Below, one piece after another: positions 33,066 through 43,477 of a stretch of 64,000 nt of DNA. The notes beneath the pieces were generated by a model. The model saw nothing but the letters and a program-made list of their open reading frames with translations. It had not been told where the DNA came from and ran no database searches. The first letter of the stretch is position 1. Each line of letters begins with the position of its first letter. The stretch covers positions 62,001 through 126,000 of the forward strand of contig NZ_NFJP01000010.1 of NCBI RefSeq assembly GCF_002159915.1, in the 5' to 3' direction. Made by a program: the position numbers and the translations under genes. The stretch is from Gordonibacter sp. An230 (GTDB lineage Bacteria > Actinomycetota > Coriobacteriia > Coriobacteriales > Eggerthellaceae).

Positions 33066-35888
33066 TTACTGATCCCGTCCGTGGCATTTCTTGTACTTCA
33101 GACCGCTGCCGCACGGGCACGGGTCGTTGCGACCCACGTTGGCGAAGGGATCGTCCTTGTCCTTCACGTAGGTCTGCGGCTTCGCCGGCGCCGGCTTGGG
33201 CGGCGCGCTGGGAACGCCCTGCGCCCGCGCGCCGGCCGCTTGCGCGCGTTGGCGAGCGGCGGCAACGCCCGTTTGCTCGAGCGCCTGCTCGGGCGAAGAG
33301 TAGCTCACCTTGCCGTCGAGCGGGCTCTTCTCCTCGGCAAGCGCCGGCTGCTCCTGCTTCGCAGCCACCTGCAGGCGCAAGAGCGTGCGCAGATAATCCT
33401 CGTACATGCCGGCCGTGAGGTTCTGGAAGGCGACGTAGGCCTCGTTCTTGTACTCGACGAGAGGGTCGCGCTGGCCAAGCGCGCGCAGGCCGATGCCCGC
33501 CTTCAAGTAGTCCATCTCCTGGAGGTGCGCCATCCAGCGTGTGTCGATGATGCGCAGCATCACCTGGCTCTCGAGCATGCGCATCGTCCGCTCCCCCAGC
33601 TGCTCGGCCTTCTCGGCGTATACGCGCTCGAGGCGCTCGGCGACGGCCTCCTCCAGAAGCGCCGAATCGTCATCGTGATCGACGGCGGCCACCGAGAAGT
33701 CGGAGCGCCCCGTCATAGAGGAAACCCACATCTCGACGGCTTTCGTATCCCAGTCTTCGCTCGGAGCTTTCGCCGGGCAGTTCTCCTCGACAACCCCGCT
33801 CACTGCGTCGCGCACGATCTCGGGGATGCGCTCGTCCATGTCCTTGCCGTCCAAGATGGCGTTGCGCTCGGCATAAATGGCCGCACGCTGCAAGTTCATC
33901 ACGTCGTCGTACTCGAGCACATTCTTACGGGCGGCGAAGTGCATGCTCTCCACCTGGCGCTGCGCGCCCTCGATGGCCTTCGACACCATGCCAGCTTGGA
34001 TGGGCATGTCCTCGGGCATGTCGGTCTTCTCCATCATGCGGGCGATGGAATCCATGCGGTTGCCCCCGAATAGGCGCATGAGATCGTCTTCGAGCGAGAG
34101 ATAGAACTGCGTCACTCCCGGATCGCCCTGACGGCCTGCGCGACCGCGAAGCTGGTTGTCGATGCGGCGGCTCTCGTGCCGCTCGGTGCCGATGACAGCG
34201 AGGCCCCCCGCCTTGATGACGCGGTCGTGCTCCTCCGCGCACACGCGCTTCGCCTCGGCGAGCGCTGCGGCTCGCTGCTCGTCGGTGGGTGCGGGCGCAG
34301 CGCCCTCGTCGCCTTCAGCGGGAGGAGCGGCCGGATCCCGGTCGGGATCGAGTCCCTGGGCTCGAAGCGCGTCGTCGGCTAGCACCTCGGCGTTGCCGCC
34401 CAAAAGGATGTCGGTTCCGCGGCCCGCCATGTTCGTGGCGATGGTCACAGCGCCCACGCGTCCCGCTTGGGCGATGATGTGCGCTTCGCGCTCGTGGTTC
34501 TTGGCGTTCAGGGTCTCGTGCTTGATGCCGCGCTTGTCGAGCAAACGCGAAAGCTTCTCGGAGCTTTCGATGGACACCGTACCGATAAGGCAGGGCTGGC
34601 CAGCTTCGTGGCGGGCGGCAACGTCGTCAGCCACGGCGTTGAACTTCGCCTCCACCGTACGGTAGATGAGGTCGTTCTCGTCCTTGCGCGCCACCGGTCG
34701 ATTCGGGGGAACCGCCACAACGGGCAGCTTGTAGATCTGGCGGAACTCCGCGTCCTCGGTCATGGCCGTGCCCGTCATGCCGGAGAGTTTCTCGTACAGG
34801 CGGAAGTAGTTCTGAAGCGTGATGGTGGCGAGCGTTTGGTTCTCCTCGCGCACGAGCACGCGCTCCTTGGCCTCCACGGCCTGGTGCAGGCCCTCCGACC
34901 AGCGTCGGCCCTCCATGATGCGCCCCGTGAACTCGTCGACGATCTTCACCTCGCCGTTCGCCACCACGTAGTCAACGTCGCGATGATACAGGAACTGGGC
35001 CTTCAAGGCCTGCTGCAAATGATTCGCCAACTGGCCCGACGGGTCGGCGTAGATGTCATCGATGCCGAGCATCGCCTCTATCTTCTCAAGACCGCTCTCA
35101 GTGGCGTTGATGGTCTTTTTCGCCTCGTCCATGTCGAAGTCCTCGCCTTCGCGAAGCCCCACCATGACGCGCGCGAACTTGTTGTACGTATCGGCCGCCT
35201 GCGTCCCTGCGCCCGAGATGATGAGCGGCGTGCGGGCCTCGTCGATGAGGATGGAGTCCACCTCGTCGACGATGGCGAAATGATGGCCGCGCTGCACGCG
35301 CGACTCCGCGCGCGTCACCATGTTGTCGCGCAGATAGTCGAAGCCGAACTCGCTGTTCGTGCCGTAAGTGACATCAGCCTTGTAGGCGGGCACCCGTTTG
35401 TCGGGGCGCATGCCGTTCTGGATGAGGCCCACCTCCATGCCGAGGAAGCGGTAGATGCGCCCCATCCACTCGCTGTCGCGACGGGCAAGGTAGTCGTTCA
35501 CGGTGACGATGTGCACGTTCTGGCCCGAAAGCGCGTTCAGATAGCCGGCGAGCGTGGACACAAGCGTTTTGCCCTCGCCGGTCTTCATCTCGGCGATCTG
35601 CCCGTCGTTCAAAGCCATGCCGCCGATGAGCTGAACATCGAAGTGGCGAAGCCCCAGCGTGCGAACCGACGCCTCGCGCACCGCCGCGAACGCCTCGGGC
35701 AGCACTTCCTTGAGATCCTCGCCCTCCGCGACCCGTCCGCGCAGCATGGCCGTGATCGCACGCAACTCTTCGTCGCTTTTCGCTTGCATTTCGGATTCCA
35801 GGCCATTGATCTGGTCCACTACGGCCTGATAGCCCTTCATCTGCCTGCCCTCGCCGAGCGTGAGGAGTTTGGAGAGGAAACCTGCCAT
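33066..35888 (-). CDS. secA: Preprotein translocase ATPase SecA
   Basis: This protein of about 940 residues drives protein export through SecYEG. It shows Walker A MKTGEGKTL, DEVDSILIDEARTPL, and a C-terminal zinc-binding SEC-C motif (DPCPCGSGLKYKKCHG). The start at 35888 (MAGFLSKLLTLGEGRQMK) matches the family; the frame continues 16 codons upstream without similarity. An insert of about 40 residues rich in Ala, Pro and Glu sits in the second helicase domain after GGNAEVLADDALRAQG. Confidence 0.96.
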   Translation of the reverse strand: MAGFLSKLLTLGEGRQMKGYQAVVDQINGLESEMQAKSDEELRAITAMLRGRVAEGEDLKEVLPEAFAAVREASVRTLGLRHFDVQLIGGMALNDGQIAEMKTGEGKTLVSTLAGYLNALSGQNVHIVTVNDYLARRDSEWMGRIYRFLGMEVGLIQNGMRPDKRVPAYKADVTYGTNSEFGFDYLRDNMVTRAESRVQRGHHFAIVDEVDSILIDEARTPLIISGAGTQAADTYNKFARVMVGLREGEDFDMDEAKKTINATESGLEKIEAMLGIDDIYADPSGQLANHLQQALKAQFLYHRDVDYVVANGEVKIVDEFTGRIMEGRRWSEGLHQAVEAKERVLVREENQTLATITLQNYFRLYEKLSGMTGTAMTEDAEFRQIYKLPVVAVPPNRPVARKDENDLIYRTVEAKFNAVADDVAARHEAGQPCLIGTVSIESSEKLSRLLDKRGIKHETLNAKNHEREAHIIAQAGRVGAVTIATNMAGRGTDILLGGNAEVLADDALRAQGLDPDRDPAAPPAEGDEGAAPAPTDEQRAAALAEAKRVCAEEHDRVIKAGGLAVIGTERHESRRIDNQLRGRAGRQGDPGVTQFYLSLEDDLMRLFGGNRMDSIARMMEKTDMPEDMPIQAGMVSKAIEGAQRQVESMHFAARKNVLEYDDVMNLQRAAIYAERNAILDGKDMDERIPEIVRDAVSGVVEENCPAKAPSEDWDTKAVEMWVSSMTGRSDFSVAAVDHDDDSALLEEAVAERLERVYAEKAEQLGERTMRMLESQVMLRIIDTRWMAHLQEMDYLKAGIGLRALGQRDPLVEYKNEAYVAFQNLTAGMYEDYLRTLLRLQVAAKQEQPALAEEKSPLDGKVSYSSPEQALEQTGVAAARQRAQAAGARAQGVPSAPPKPAPAKPQTYVKDKDDPFANVGRNDPCPCGSGLKYKKCHGRDQ

Positions 35889-36050
35889 GTACGCGCCATC
35901 CTTCTCGTGGCCAAAGCGCCCATACGCGCTTATCAACAGTCGAATACAATATGTGCTACTCTAGCATAACGCGCCGTTGTCCGGGGAAAATCCACAGGGG
36001 GCGCAAGGGCGTCGGCGCACCTTTCGGATCGCGCCGACGCAAAGGGCGCG

Positions 36051-38636
36051 TCATTCGAACACGGCCTCCGTCTCGATGATGCTATGGTAGAGGCGCATGG
36101 TCTCGAGCGAAGGGTCGATCCCCAGCCCGTCGGCGAGGAACCTGCGGCAGGAGAAGTACGTCTCAAGCGCCGCCGTGCGCTGCCCGGCGGCGATCTGGGC
36201 GCCCATGAGCGCGGTGTAGGCGTCCTCTCGCGTGTGGTCCCGCTGAAGCGCGGCACGGGCGAACCAAAGCCCCTCTTGAGCCGCACCAGCGGCGACAAGG
36301 CGTGTCGAAGCGCTCACGAGCGCGTCGACGAGACGGCTGCGGTAATCCGTCCGCAGCGCCGCAATTGCCTCGTTGTCGTCGTCGCTTGGCAGCAGATCCT
36401 CCGAGAACCTCTCGTCCACCTGCAAGCACACGTGCGTCCAACCCCCGAAGCTCGGAGGTTCGAACAGCAGGCTGCGGCACACCTCCTCGAGCTGCGTCAC
36501 GTCGGTGGCCAGAAGGCGCGCGTCGAGCTTGAGGCCGTTTTGCTGGCGGATGAGGTAGGGGCACGTTCCTTCGGGCGTGGTGAGGGCGCGACGCAGCATC
36601 GACCAGATGCCGTAGAGGTTTTTGCGCGCGGCCTCGAGATTGCTATCAGGCCACATCAGCCCCACGAGCTTGTCGCGCGAGAACTCCTTGCCGCGATTGA
36701 GCACGAGCAGTGCAAGCAGGGTCTTGACCTTCTGCCGGCGGAGAAGGTGCGCATCGACGGGGTCGTCGCCGATGCGCACCTCGAGGCCGCCGAACAGGTT
36801 GACGGTAAGGAGGGGCTCGGAAGCGGTATGGGCATCCGCCGGATCATCGCGCCTGAACGCGTCGGGATGCGTCGTCGCGAACGAGCGTCGCCGCCTCGAG
36901 AGCTCGCGCTCTTGCCGTTCGACAACCGTGCGTTGGCGGTACAGCTCCATCTCCACCGAGCGCACGGCGTGCGCGGCGCGCGCATCGAGGGCAGGTTGGG
37001 CCAGGGCTCCGCGCTCGCAAGCCCGCTCGAAGGATGAACCCGCCGCAGCGTCGAACAGCCCGAGAGGGCCTTCGGAGCGCGAGACGCGCGCACGGACGAT
37101 GGAGGCCACGCGTTCGACGGAAGGGAGGGTTCCCGCACCCGGCGCTCCGGAAGCGGACGCCTCTGCCGAGGTTCCGTCGCCGCACCTCGCAGAAGCGCTG
37201 TCCAGCACCCAAGCCGCCGCCTGGGCGAGCGCCGGACCGCGCGCACCGCGGTCGTACCAGCAAAGCCACGCCTCGGCCCCCTTTGCGCACGAAGAGTCGA
37301 GGGCCGACCGCACCGAGACGGAAGCCTCCCACGAACTACCCTCCCCTCCGACCTCCTCCGACATCCGCGCGAGCGCCGCAACGAGCTCTTGGGCGCGATG
37401 GCGCTCCGCCCCGTCGGCACATGCGGCAAGCACGAGCGCCGCGCCCGCACGTTCTTCCGGATCGGCGGCAGGATCGCCCGCCACGCGGCGAGCAGAGGAG
37501 CATGCGGCGCGACGGTCGCCCAAAAGGGCGCGGCGACACGCCTCGTCCACGTCGAGCCGAGCGCCGCGCCCGGCGCCCTCCCCGCCGAGCGCCCGGTACG
37601 CATCGCACGCCGCCACAAGGCAGCATGCGTCGAGCAGCTCCCCGCCGTGGTCGGCGAGCCACGTTGCACATGCCTCGCGCGAAGCGAGCGTGCGCACCAC
37701 GCCGCATGCGCGCTCGAACCTCCCACGAGCCGCAAGCGCGTCGGACGCGCGTGACGCGAGCGCATCGCGATCGGCAAACAAAGAGCGGGACGCGATCACG
37801 CCGAGCTTCGAGGAGAACGCGAAGGCCACCTCCTCAACAGAGAAACCTGCGGTGGAGAACCGCTCGCGCCGAAGGTCTATGCCCAGATGCGGGTAATGTT
37901 CGGCGAGGAACTCGGCTTGATCGCCGCCAAACGGGCCGAATGCCGCCACATCGGAGAAGTCCCCGTGTTCGAGGACGAGCATCGACAGCATCGACAGCAT
38001 CACGTCGCTCGGAAGCTCTTCGTGCAGCACCCCTTCGAGAAACCCTCCCTCTTCGGGACGACCCCAGGCAAGCCCCGCGACCCGCTCGGCGCGCTCGACG
38101 CTCGCCGCGGGACGCGATGCGCGCTCGGCGACCGTACGCGGGCCGTCGATCTCGGCGTCGCTCAGCAGCAAATCGCTGGCGGAAAGCCTCACGCGGTCGC
38201 GATGCCTCGCGAACGCATCGCGCGTAGGCGCGCACGTGACGAGCACCTCGCAATCGCGATCAAGCATGCGGTCCATATCGGAGGACAGCGCGTCCACCCG
38301 CGCGGGATCGAGCGGCGGCACGTCCTCGATCACGACGAGGAACGGCTCGCGGTCGGCCTCGAGGAGCGCGTCGGCCACAATGCCGCGGTCAAGATCGCGC
38401 AAAAAGCAGGGACTCCTCCCGTCGAGCCAGATCACATGCTCGAAGCGGTACACGGTGTCGGCATACTCAAGCGCGAGCGCCGTCTTGCCGTACCCGTCGG
38501 GGGCCACGATAAAGCGCGCCACATGCCGCTCGCGCAGCAGCTTCGCGATAAGATCAGGGCGAGGGAATATCCGACGCGCGGCAAGATGCTGGGGTCGGCG
38601 GCCGCGACATGCGGCCTTAGCGAGAAAATCGGGCAT
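36051..38636 (-). CDS. SARP/BTAD-family regulator with N-terminal ATPase
   Basis: This protein of about 861 residues has a Walker A motif near residue 50 (APDGYGKTAL) and a Walker B-like VVIEDVPP, in an AAA/NACHT-type domain; a middle of Ala-rich helical repeats; a winged-helix DNA-binding domain at about 640-730 (VNLFGGLEVRIGDDPV, RRQKVKTLLALL, LVGLMWPDSNLEAARKNLYG); and a C-terminal bacterial transcriptional activation domain (ALQRDHTREDAYTALMGAQ). I choose the ATG at 38636, 8 nt after AGGAG, over a GTG three codons upstream. Large one-component regulators of this build are abundant in Coriobacteriia; the target genes are unknown. The divergent peptidase gene is a candidate by position only. 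Confidence 0.82.
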   Translation of the reverse strand: MPDFLAKAACRGRRPQHLAARRIFPRPDLIAKLLRERHVARFIVAPDGYGKTALALEYADTVYRFEHVIWLDGRSPCFLRDLDRGIVADALLEADREPFLVVIEDVPPLDPARVDALSSDMDRMLDRDCEVLVTCAPTRDAFARHRDRVRLSASDLLLSDAEIDGPRTVAERASRPAASVERAERVAGLAWGRPEEGGFLEGVLHEELPSDVMLSMLSMLVLEHGDFSDVAAFGPFGGDQAEFLAEHYPHLGIDLRRERFSTAGFSVEEVAFAFSSKLGVIASRSLFADRDALASRASDALAARGRFERACGVVRTLASREACATWLADHGGELLDACCLVAACDAYRALGGEGAGRGARLDVDEACRRALLGDRRAACSSARRVAGDPAADPEERAGAALVLAACADGAERHRAQELVAALARMSEEVGGEGSSWEASVSVRSALDSSCAKGAEAWLCWYDRGARGPALAQAAAWVLDSASARCGDGTSAEASASGAPGAGTLPSVERVASIVRARVSRSEGPLGLFDAAAGSSFERACERGALAQPALDARAAHAVRSVEMELYRQRTVVERQERELSRRRRSFATTHPDAFRRDDPADAHTASEPLLTVNLFGGLEVRIGDDPVDAHLLRRQKVKTLLALLVLNRGKEFSRDKLVGLMWPDSNLEAARKNLYGIWSMLRRALTTPEGTCPYLIRQQNGLKLDARLLATDVTQLEEVCRSLLFEPPSFGGWTHVCLQVDERFSEDLLPSDDDNEAIAALRTDYRSRLVDALVSASTRLVAAGAAQEGLWFARAALQRDHTREDAYTALMGAQIAAGQRTAALETYFSCRRFLADGLGIDPSLETMRLYHSIIETEAVFE

Positions 38637-38933
38637 GCAAACCACTCCTATCTTGAGGAGAGGAGCACGACGACCCGATAAAGGGGTTTCACTTTATCAC
38701 CCCCCTCGCAGCACTGCAAGCCGACATCGGTTCGTCTTCCGCGAGATGCGAGGAGGACGAACGAGCGCCCCCTCCGCACAACCGGAAAGGCGCAGCCGAT
38801 CCCAGGCGCCCGCCATGCAGCGTCCTCCCGCCCGGCGGCCCCCCGACTCCGCCCGTGCGCCCGCCAGCGCGTACAGCGCGAAAGAGGCCGATGTACAATA
38901 TGCGTCGCAAGCCTCTCCGAGAAAGGACGCCCT

Positions 38934-39911
38934 ATGCTTCAGCACGCCACGCTTGCCGACCTGCCCGCCTTCCGCTGCGGGCACGCGCACGATCTCCGTG
39001 CCGGCACGGGATGCACCGTCGCCGTGGCACCCGCAGGCGCAACCTGCGGAGTGGCGGTGCGCGGCGGAGGCCCGGCCACCCGCGAGACGGACCTCCTCAA
39101 ACCCGAGAACATGATCGAAGCCGTTCACGCCGTCGTCCTCTCGGGAGGCAGCGCCTTCGGGCTGGCCGCGAGCACCGGCGTCATGGACGAGCTCGCCGAG
39201 CGAGGCATCGGGTTTCCCGTTGGAAGCGCTCGCGTGCCCATCGTTGTGGGCGCCTGCCTTTTCGACCTGCTCGTAGGAGACAACGTGCATCCCGATGCCG
39301 CAATGGGACGCGAAGCCGCCCGCGCAGCCTTCGAGCGCACCCCCTCCGACCCGCTCGCTGAAGGCAACGTTGGCGCAGGTTGCGGCGCAAGCGTAGGCAA
39401 GATACTCGGCAAAGAGCGCGCCATGAAAGCGGGGTTCGGACTGTGCGGACTGCGCTTCGGAAAACTCGCATGCGTTGCGATGGTCGCGCTCAACGCCTTC
39501 GGAAATGTGCGCGACGAAACCGGAGCCTGGATCGCAGGCTGTCGCGGCGAAGATGGCCGCGTCATGGACCCGCTTGCCGCTTTCGCAGCTGCGTCGGCGC
39601 CCCAAGCCCCGACGGCAGGCCCATGCGCCAACACGACCATCGGCCTCGTCCTCACGAACGCGCGCCTCACGAAGGCCCAAGCCACGAAGGCGTCTTCCGT
39701 CGTCCACGACGCCTACGCTCGCGCCATCAAACCAGTGCACACCTCGGGGGACGGCGACACGGTGTTCACGTTTGCCTCAGGCGAGGTCGAGACCGGCTAT
39801 GACACGGTCGCCGTGCTGGCCACCGAGGCCATGCAAAAAGCCCTCGTGCGAGCTGCGACGCAGTCCGAGGGGGCCTACGGGCTTCCGGGGCTCCGCGCAT
39901 CACTTCCCTAA
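38934..39911 (+). CDS. P1 family (S58) peptidase, DmpA-like
   Basis: This 325-residue protein belongs to the N-terminal-nucleophile peptidase family S58: FRCGHAHDLRAGTGCTV at the start, RGGGPATRETDLL, VLSGGSAFGLAASTGVM, and the autocleavage region around CANTTIGLVLTNARL. Members process themselves into two chains and act as aminopeptidases or beta-peptidyl hydrolases; substrate unknown. AAAGGA lies about 8 nt before the ATG and TACAAT about 40 nt before, so this gene has a normal leader. Confidence 0.88.
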   Translation: MLQHATLADLPAFRCGHAHDLRAGTGCTVAVAPAGATCGVAVRGGGPATRETDLLKPENMIEAVHAVVLSGGSAFGLAASTGVMDELAERGIGFPVGSARVPIVVGACLFDLLVGDNVHPDAAMGREAARAAFERTPSDPLAEGNVGAGCGASVGKILGKERAMKAGFGLCGLRFGKLACVAMVALNAFGNVRDETGAWIAGCRGEDGRVMDPLAAFAAASAPQAPTAGPCANTTIGLVLTNARLTKAQATKASSVVHDAYARAIKPVHTSGDGDTVFTFASGEVETGYDTVAVLATEAMQKALVRAATQSEGAYGLPGLRASLP

Positions 39912-40335
39912 CGTCGCAGGACATCGGCGTCATGCGCAAACCGCCAGCTCTGACGCTTCGTGCTCGGCGGCGCCCCGCACGGCTCTCGACGCTCCGACGC
40001 ACACAGCACGGCATTCGTCGCCGGAAAGCCGATTCCGCATCGGAAAAAAGGAGGTTGAACGCGAAGATCGCCAGATCGCTACGTCCCGCAACCCACGATG
40101 CGTCGGACCGAATTCGACGGCAAGGGATTTTCGAGCACGGAGCGCTTCCGCACGGAAAATCCCGCCCCTGCCCCCTCAGATGAGCGGAATGCGGTAGCTA
40201 TCCGGCGAACTTTGCACACCGCGCACCCGATCTCGCAAGGAACCGACCGGTCAAAGCCCTCGAGGGACGAGCGGCCTCGCACCAACGCGAACACGCCCCC
40301 CTCTCCGCCCGAAGCCGCCTCTTCCCGGACCTCAC
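39912..40335. other. Intergenic stretch, nothing recognised
   Basis: This 424-base gap lies between the convergent ends of the S58 peptidase and rsfS genes. Short open frames occur on both strands without domains or ribosome-binding sites. A 5-bp hairpin (CCGAT/ATCGG near 40030) beside an A-run is too weak to call a terminator. Confidence 0.4.
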
Positions 40336-40764
40336 CTAGGAGCGACCGAGCAACTTCGCGATGCGGTCGGAGTACTCGATCTCGTCGAGCCCCGCCTCAG
40401 CGGCCAGATCCACCACCGGCGCGTCGTTCCACAGCGCCTCCAGGCGATAGTACTCGCGCGTCTCGGGCTGGAACACGTGCACGACGAAGCTGCCGTAATC
40501 GAGCAGCGACCACGTGCCGTCCTGCGTGCCCTCGCGATGGAGCGGCTTCATGCGCGCCTGCTCGCGCTCGGCCTCTTCGATCTCGTCCACGATGGCCTCC
40601 ACCTGGCGGCTGTTCGCCGCCGTGGCGATAACGAAGTAGTCCGTCACGCCGATGAGGTCGCGCACCTCCTGCACCATGATGTCGGTGGCCTTCTTCCCAT
40701 CCGCCGCACGCGCCGCGATGAGGGCGCACTCTCGCGAAGTCGGCTCGATCGTCGTCTCGCTCAC
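40336..40764 (-). CDS. rsfS: Ribosomal silencing factor RsfS
   Basis: This 142-residue protein (KKATDIMVQEVRDLIGVTDYFVIATAANSRQ, residues about 24-54; WSLLDYGSFVVHVF) binds ribosomal protein uL14 and blocks subunit joining under starvation. The GTG at 40764 has AAAGGAG 5 nt upstream and overlaps the yqeK stop as GTGA. It is last in the obgE-proBA-nadD-yqeK-rsfS string, a common neighbourhood. Confidence 0.94.
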   Translation of the reverse strand: MSETTIEPTSRECALIAARAADGKKATDIMVQEVRDLIGVTDYFVIATAANSRQVEAIVDEIEEAEREQARMKPLHREGTQDGTWSLLDYGSFVVHVFQPETREYYRLEALWNDAPVVDLAAEAGLDEIEYSDRIAKLLGRS

Positions 40765-41387
40765 GCTGCTCCTTTCTCGCCCGCCGCCGTGCGCAGTCGG
40801 GCCACGTAGTGGTTCCACACCTCCACCGTCGCCGGATGAAGGCGCTTTCGACGCTTCACGAGCGTCAGCAGGATATGCTCGAACGTCATCAGGAAAAGCT
40901 CCTCGAGCGGCACCTTCCCCGCCGCCGAGCGCAGCTCGTCCAGCCCGCCGAACGCGCGCTTGGGCTCGATCGCGTCGGCGACGTAGACGATCATGTCCAA
41001 ATCGCTCATGCCCGTCGCCGCCGCGGTGTGCCGCTCGATCGCCTGCAGCACGTCGGCGGGGATGCACGGAAACTCCCGTCCGAGCGCCGCGGCGGCCGTC
41101 GGGCCGTGCAAAAGCCGCGGCATCGTCTCGAGCACGAGCGGATCCACGTCCACGCCCAGGTCGCGGGCGCGCTGGCGGATCTCGTCGTCGGAGTGCTCCT
41201 TGTCCCAATCGTGCAGAAGGCCCGCGAGCCGCGCCTTGCGCACGTCGGCGCCGTACGCCTCGGCGAGCGCGGCCGCCGTGTCCGATACGCTGAGCACGTG
41301 GTCGAAGCGCCGCGGCTTGAGCCTTTCGGCCAGGTCGCGCTCGCGCGCTGCAAAGAACTCCTCTGAAAGCGCATCGGTCTGCGTCAT
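40761..41387 (-). CDS. yqeK: HD-domain phosphohydrolase YqeK
   Basis: This 208-residue HD protein shows H29 region RFDHVLSVSDTAAALA, LAGLLHDWDKE (HD pair) and LLHGPTAAAA, the YqeK pattern. The family hydrolyses symmetric dinucleoside tetraphosphates such as Ap4A. It overlaps nadD by ATGA and rsfS by GTGA; nadD-yqeK-rsfS is a widely conserved cluster. Confidence 0.93.
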   Translation of the reverse strand: MTQTDALSEEFFAARERDLAERLKPRRFDHVLSVSDTAAALAEAYGADVRKARLAGLLHDWDKEHSDDEIRQRARDLGVDVDPLVLETMPRLLHGPTAAAALGREFPCIPADVLQAIERHTAAATGMSDLDMIVYVADAIEPKRAFGGLDELRSAAGKVPLEELFLMTFEHILLTLVKRRKRLHPATVEVWNHYVARLRTAAGEKGAA

Positions 41388-42055
41388 CGAGGCCCTCCTT
41401 CCCCGTCGTCTCGGTACAAGCGCTTCTCCCGAATATAATCGAAGACGCGCTGCATCGTCAAATACCTGATCGACGCGCCCGCCGCCACGCGGCGGCGCAG
41501 GTCGCTCGACGAGACGGCGAGCGAGGTGATTTCGAGGTAGTCGACGGCGAAGTTGCCGCGCCCTTCGATGAGGGCGCGCCGCTCGTCCGAGAGCGCGTAT
41601 CCGGGCCGGGTGACCGCGATGAGGCGCGCCAAGTCGGCGATGGCCGCGCTCTCGCGCCAGGCCACGATGCTCGCCACTGCGTCGGCGCCTGTGATGAAGC
41701 GCAGCTCCACGTTGTCGGGGTAGTGGGCGCGCAGCTGGCGCAGCGTGTCAACCGTGTAGGTGTCGCCGCCGCGCTCGATCTCGATGGCGCTCACGTCGAA
41801 CGCGGGGTTGCTGCGCGTGGCGAGGCGGCACATCTCGAGGCGGTCGGCCGCCGGCGTCACGGCGCGGTCCTTCTTGAACACGGGGTTGCCCGCCGGGATG
41901 AACACGACCGCAGCCAACTCGAACGCCTCGCGCGCTTGCTCGGCGCATGCGAGGTGACCGATGTGGATGGGGTCGAACGTGCCGCCCATGATGCCGAGCC
42001 GCGCCGGACGCCCGTCCGCGCCCAGGTCGTCGAAGCGCTCGCAGATCGCCGCCAC
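41384..42055 (-). CDS. nadD: Nicotinate-nucleotide adenylyltransferase NadD
   Basis: This 223-residue nucleotidyltransferase carries GIMGGTFDPIHIGHLACAEQ with the HIGH motif and a C-terminal ISSTxxR-like ITSLAVSSSDLRRR. It makes NaAD from NaMN and ATP in NAD synthesis. It starts directly after the proA stop (0-nt gap), so it is in the same transcript. Confidence 0.95.
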   Translation of the reverse strand: MAAICERFDDLGADGRPARLGIMGGTFDPIHIGHLACAEQAREAFELAAVVFIPAGNPVFKKDRAVTPAADRLEMCRLATRSNPAFDVSAIEIERGGDTYTVDTLRQLRAHYPDNVELRFITGADAVASIVAWRESAAIADLARLIAVTRPGYALSDERRALIEGRGNFAVDYLEITSLAVSSSDLRRRVAAGASIRYLTMQRVFDYIREKRLYRDDGEGGPR

Positions 42056-43345
42056 TTACGCCCTCACCTGGCCCGTTCCGCGCAAAACGTACTTGTACGA
42101 GATGAGCGCGTCAAGTGCGAAGGGGCCGCGCGCGTGCAGCTTCTGGGTGGAGATGCCGATCTCGGCGCCCAGCCCGAACTGCCCGCCGTCGGTGAACGCC
42201 GTCGAGGCGTTCGCGTACACGGCCGCCGCGTCCACGCGCGCGAGGAAGCGCTCGCACGCCGCCGCGTTCTCGGCCACGATGGCCTCCGAATGATGCGTGC
42301 CGTAGCGGTTGACGTGGTCGATGGCCGCATCGACGCCCTCCACGCACCTCACCGCGATCTCGGGAGCCAGATACTCCGTGGCCCAGTCATCCTCGTCGGC
42401 GGCGACGAACTGCCCTCCCGCCTCAAGCCCCGCCTCGCGCGCGAGCGCCGCCGCCTGCGCATCGCAATGCAAAAGCACGCCTCGCTCGGCCAGCGCCGAG
42501 AGGATGGGAGGCAGAAGCGCGTCGGCGGCCGACGAATCCACCAGAAGCGTCTCGGCCGCGTTGCACACGCCGTAGCGGCGGCACTTCGCGTTCAGCACGA
42601 TGGCGCGCGCCTTCTCCGCGTCGGCGCTCTCGTGCACATACACATGGCAGTTGCCCGTGCCCGTCTCGATGACCGGCACCTTCGAATGCTCCACGCAGTG
42701 GCGAATGAGCCCTGCGCCGCCGCGCGGGATCAGCACGTCCACCACCCCGTGCAGCTGCATGAGCGCGTCGGTGGCGGCGCGGTCGGTGGACTCGATGGCG
42801 CCGATGCAGCCCGCCGGCATGCCCGCGGCCACAGCCGCGTCGTGCAGCACGGCTGCGATGAGGGCGTTCGAGTGCGCCGCCAAGCTGCCGCCGCGCAGCA
42901 CGGCCGCGTTGCCGGACTTCAGGCAGATGCCCGCCGCGTCCGCGGTCACGTTCGGCCGCGCCTCGTACACCACGGCCACCACGCCGAGCGGCACGCTCAC
43001 GCGCTGAAGCTCGATGCCGCTCTTCAGCACGCGCTCCTCCTGCACCCGCCCCAGCGGGTCGGGCAGCGCGATCAAGTCCTCCAGCGCCGCCGCCATGGCG
43101 TCCACGCGCTCCGCGTCGAGCATCAGGCGGTCGAGCAGGCTCTCCTTCGTGCCCGCCGCGCGCGCCGCCTCCATGTCGCGCCCGTTCGCCTCCACGATGG
43201 CGCCCGTCTGCGCGCGCAGCGCCGCCGCCATCGCGGCCAGCGCCGCATCGCGCTCGGCCGCGCTTTTCTGCGCAAGCGCCGCGCTGGCCTGCCGCGCCGC
43301 GCCGGCGACGCGCCGCGCCTCTTCCCAAGCCGTCTCTTCGACCAT
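42056..43345 (-). CDS. proA: Gamma-glutamyl phosphate reductase
   Basis: This 429-residue aldehyde-dehydrogenase-fold enzyme reduces glutamyl-5-phosphate to the semialdehyde in proline synthesis. VVYEARPNVTADAAG, the nucleotide-binding VIETGTGNCHVYVH and the catalytic Cys in AKCRRYGVCNAAETLL are visible. The ATG at 43345 has AAAGGA about 9 nt upstream. It follows proB by 132 bases. Confidence 0.95.
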   Translation of the reverse strand: MVEETAWEEARRVAGAARQASAALAQKSAAERDAALAAMAAALRAQTGAIVEANGRDMEAARAAGTKESLLDRLMLDAERVDAMAAALEDLIALPDPLGRVQEERVLKSGIELQRVSVPLGVVAVVYEARPNVTADAAGICLKSGNAAVLRGGSLAAHSNALIAAVLHDAAVAAGMPAGCIGAIESTDRAATDALMQLHGVVDVLIPRGGAGLIRHCVEHSKVPVIETGTGNCHVYVHESADAEKARAIVLNAKCRRYGVCNAAETLLVDSSAADALLPPILSALAERGVLLHCDAQAAALAREAGLEAGGQFVAADEDDWATEYLAPEIAVRCVEGVDAAIDHVNRYGTHHSEAIVAENAAACERFLARVDAAAVYANASTAFTDGGQFGLGAEIGISTQKLHARGPFALDALISYKYVLRGTGQVRA

Positions 43346-43477
43346 GCAACCACATCCTTTCGCATTCGCGCAGAGCGCGAAACCAACCGCAGAGCCCTCC
43401 CGCATCGGCGAGGGGCGAGATGCGCAGACGCGCCGCGCGCAGCCGGCTTTCACCACCCGGCAATCCACCGAAGGGCG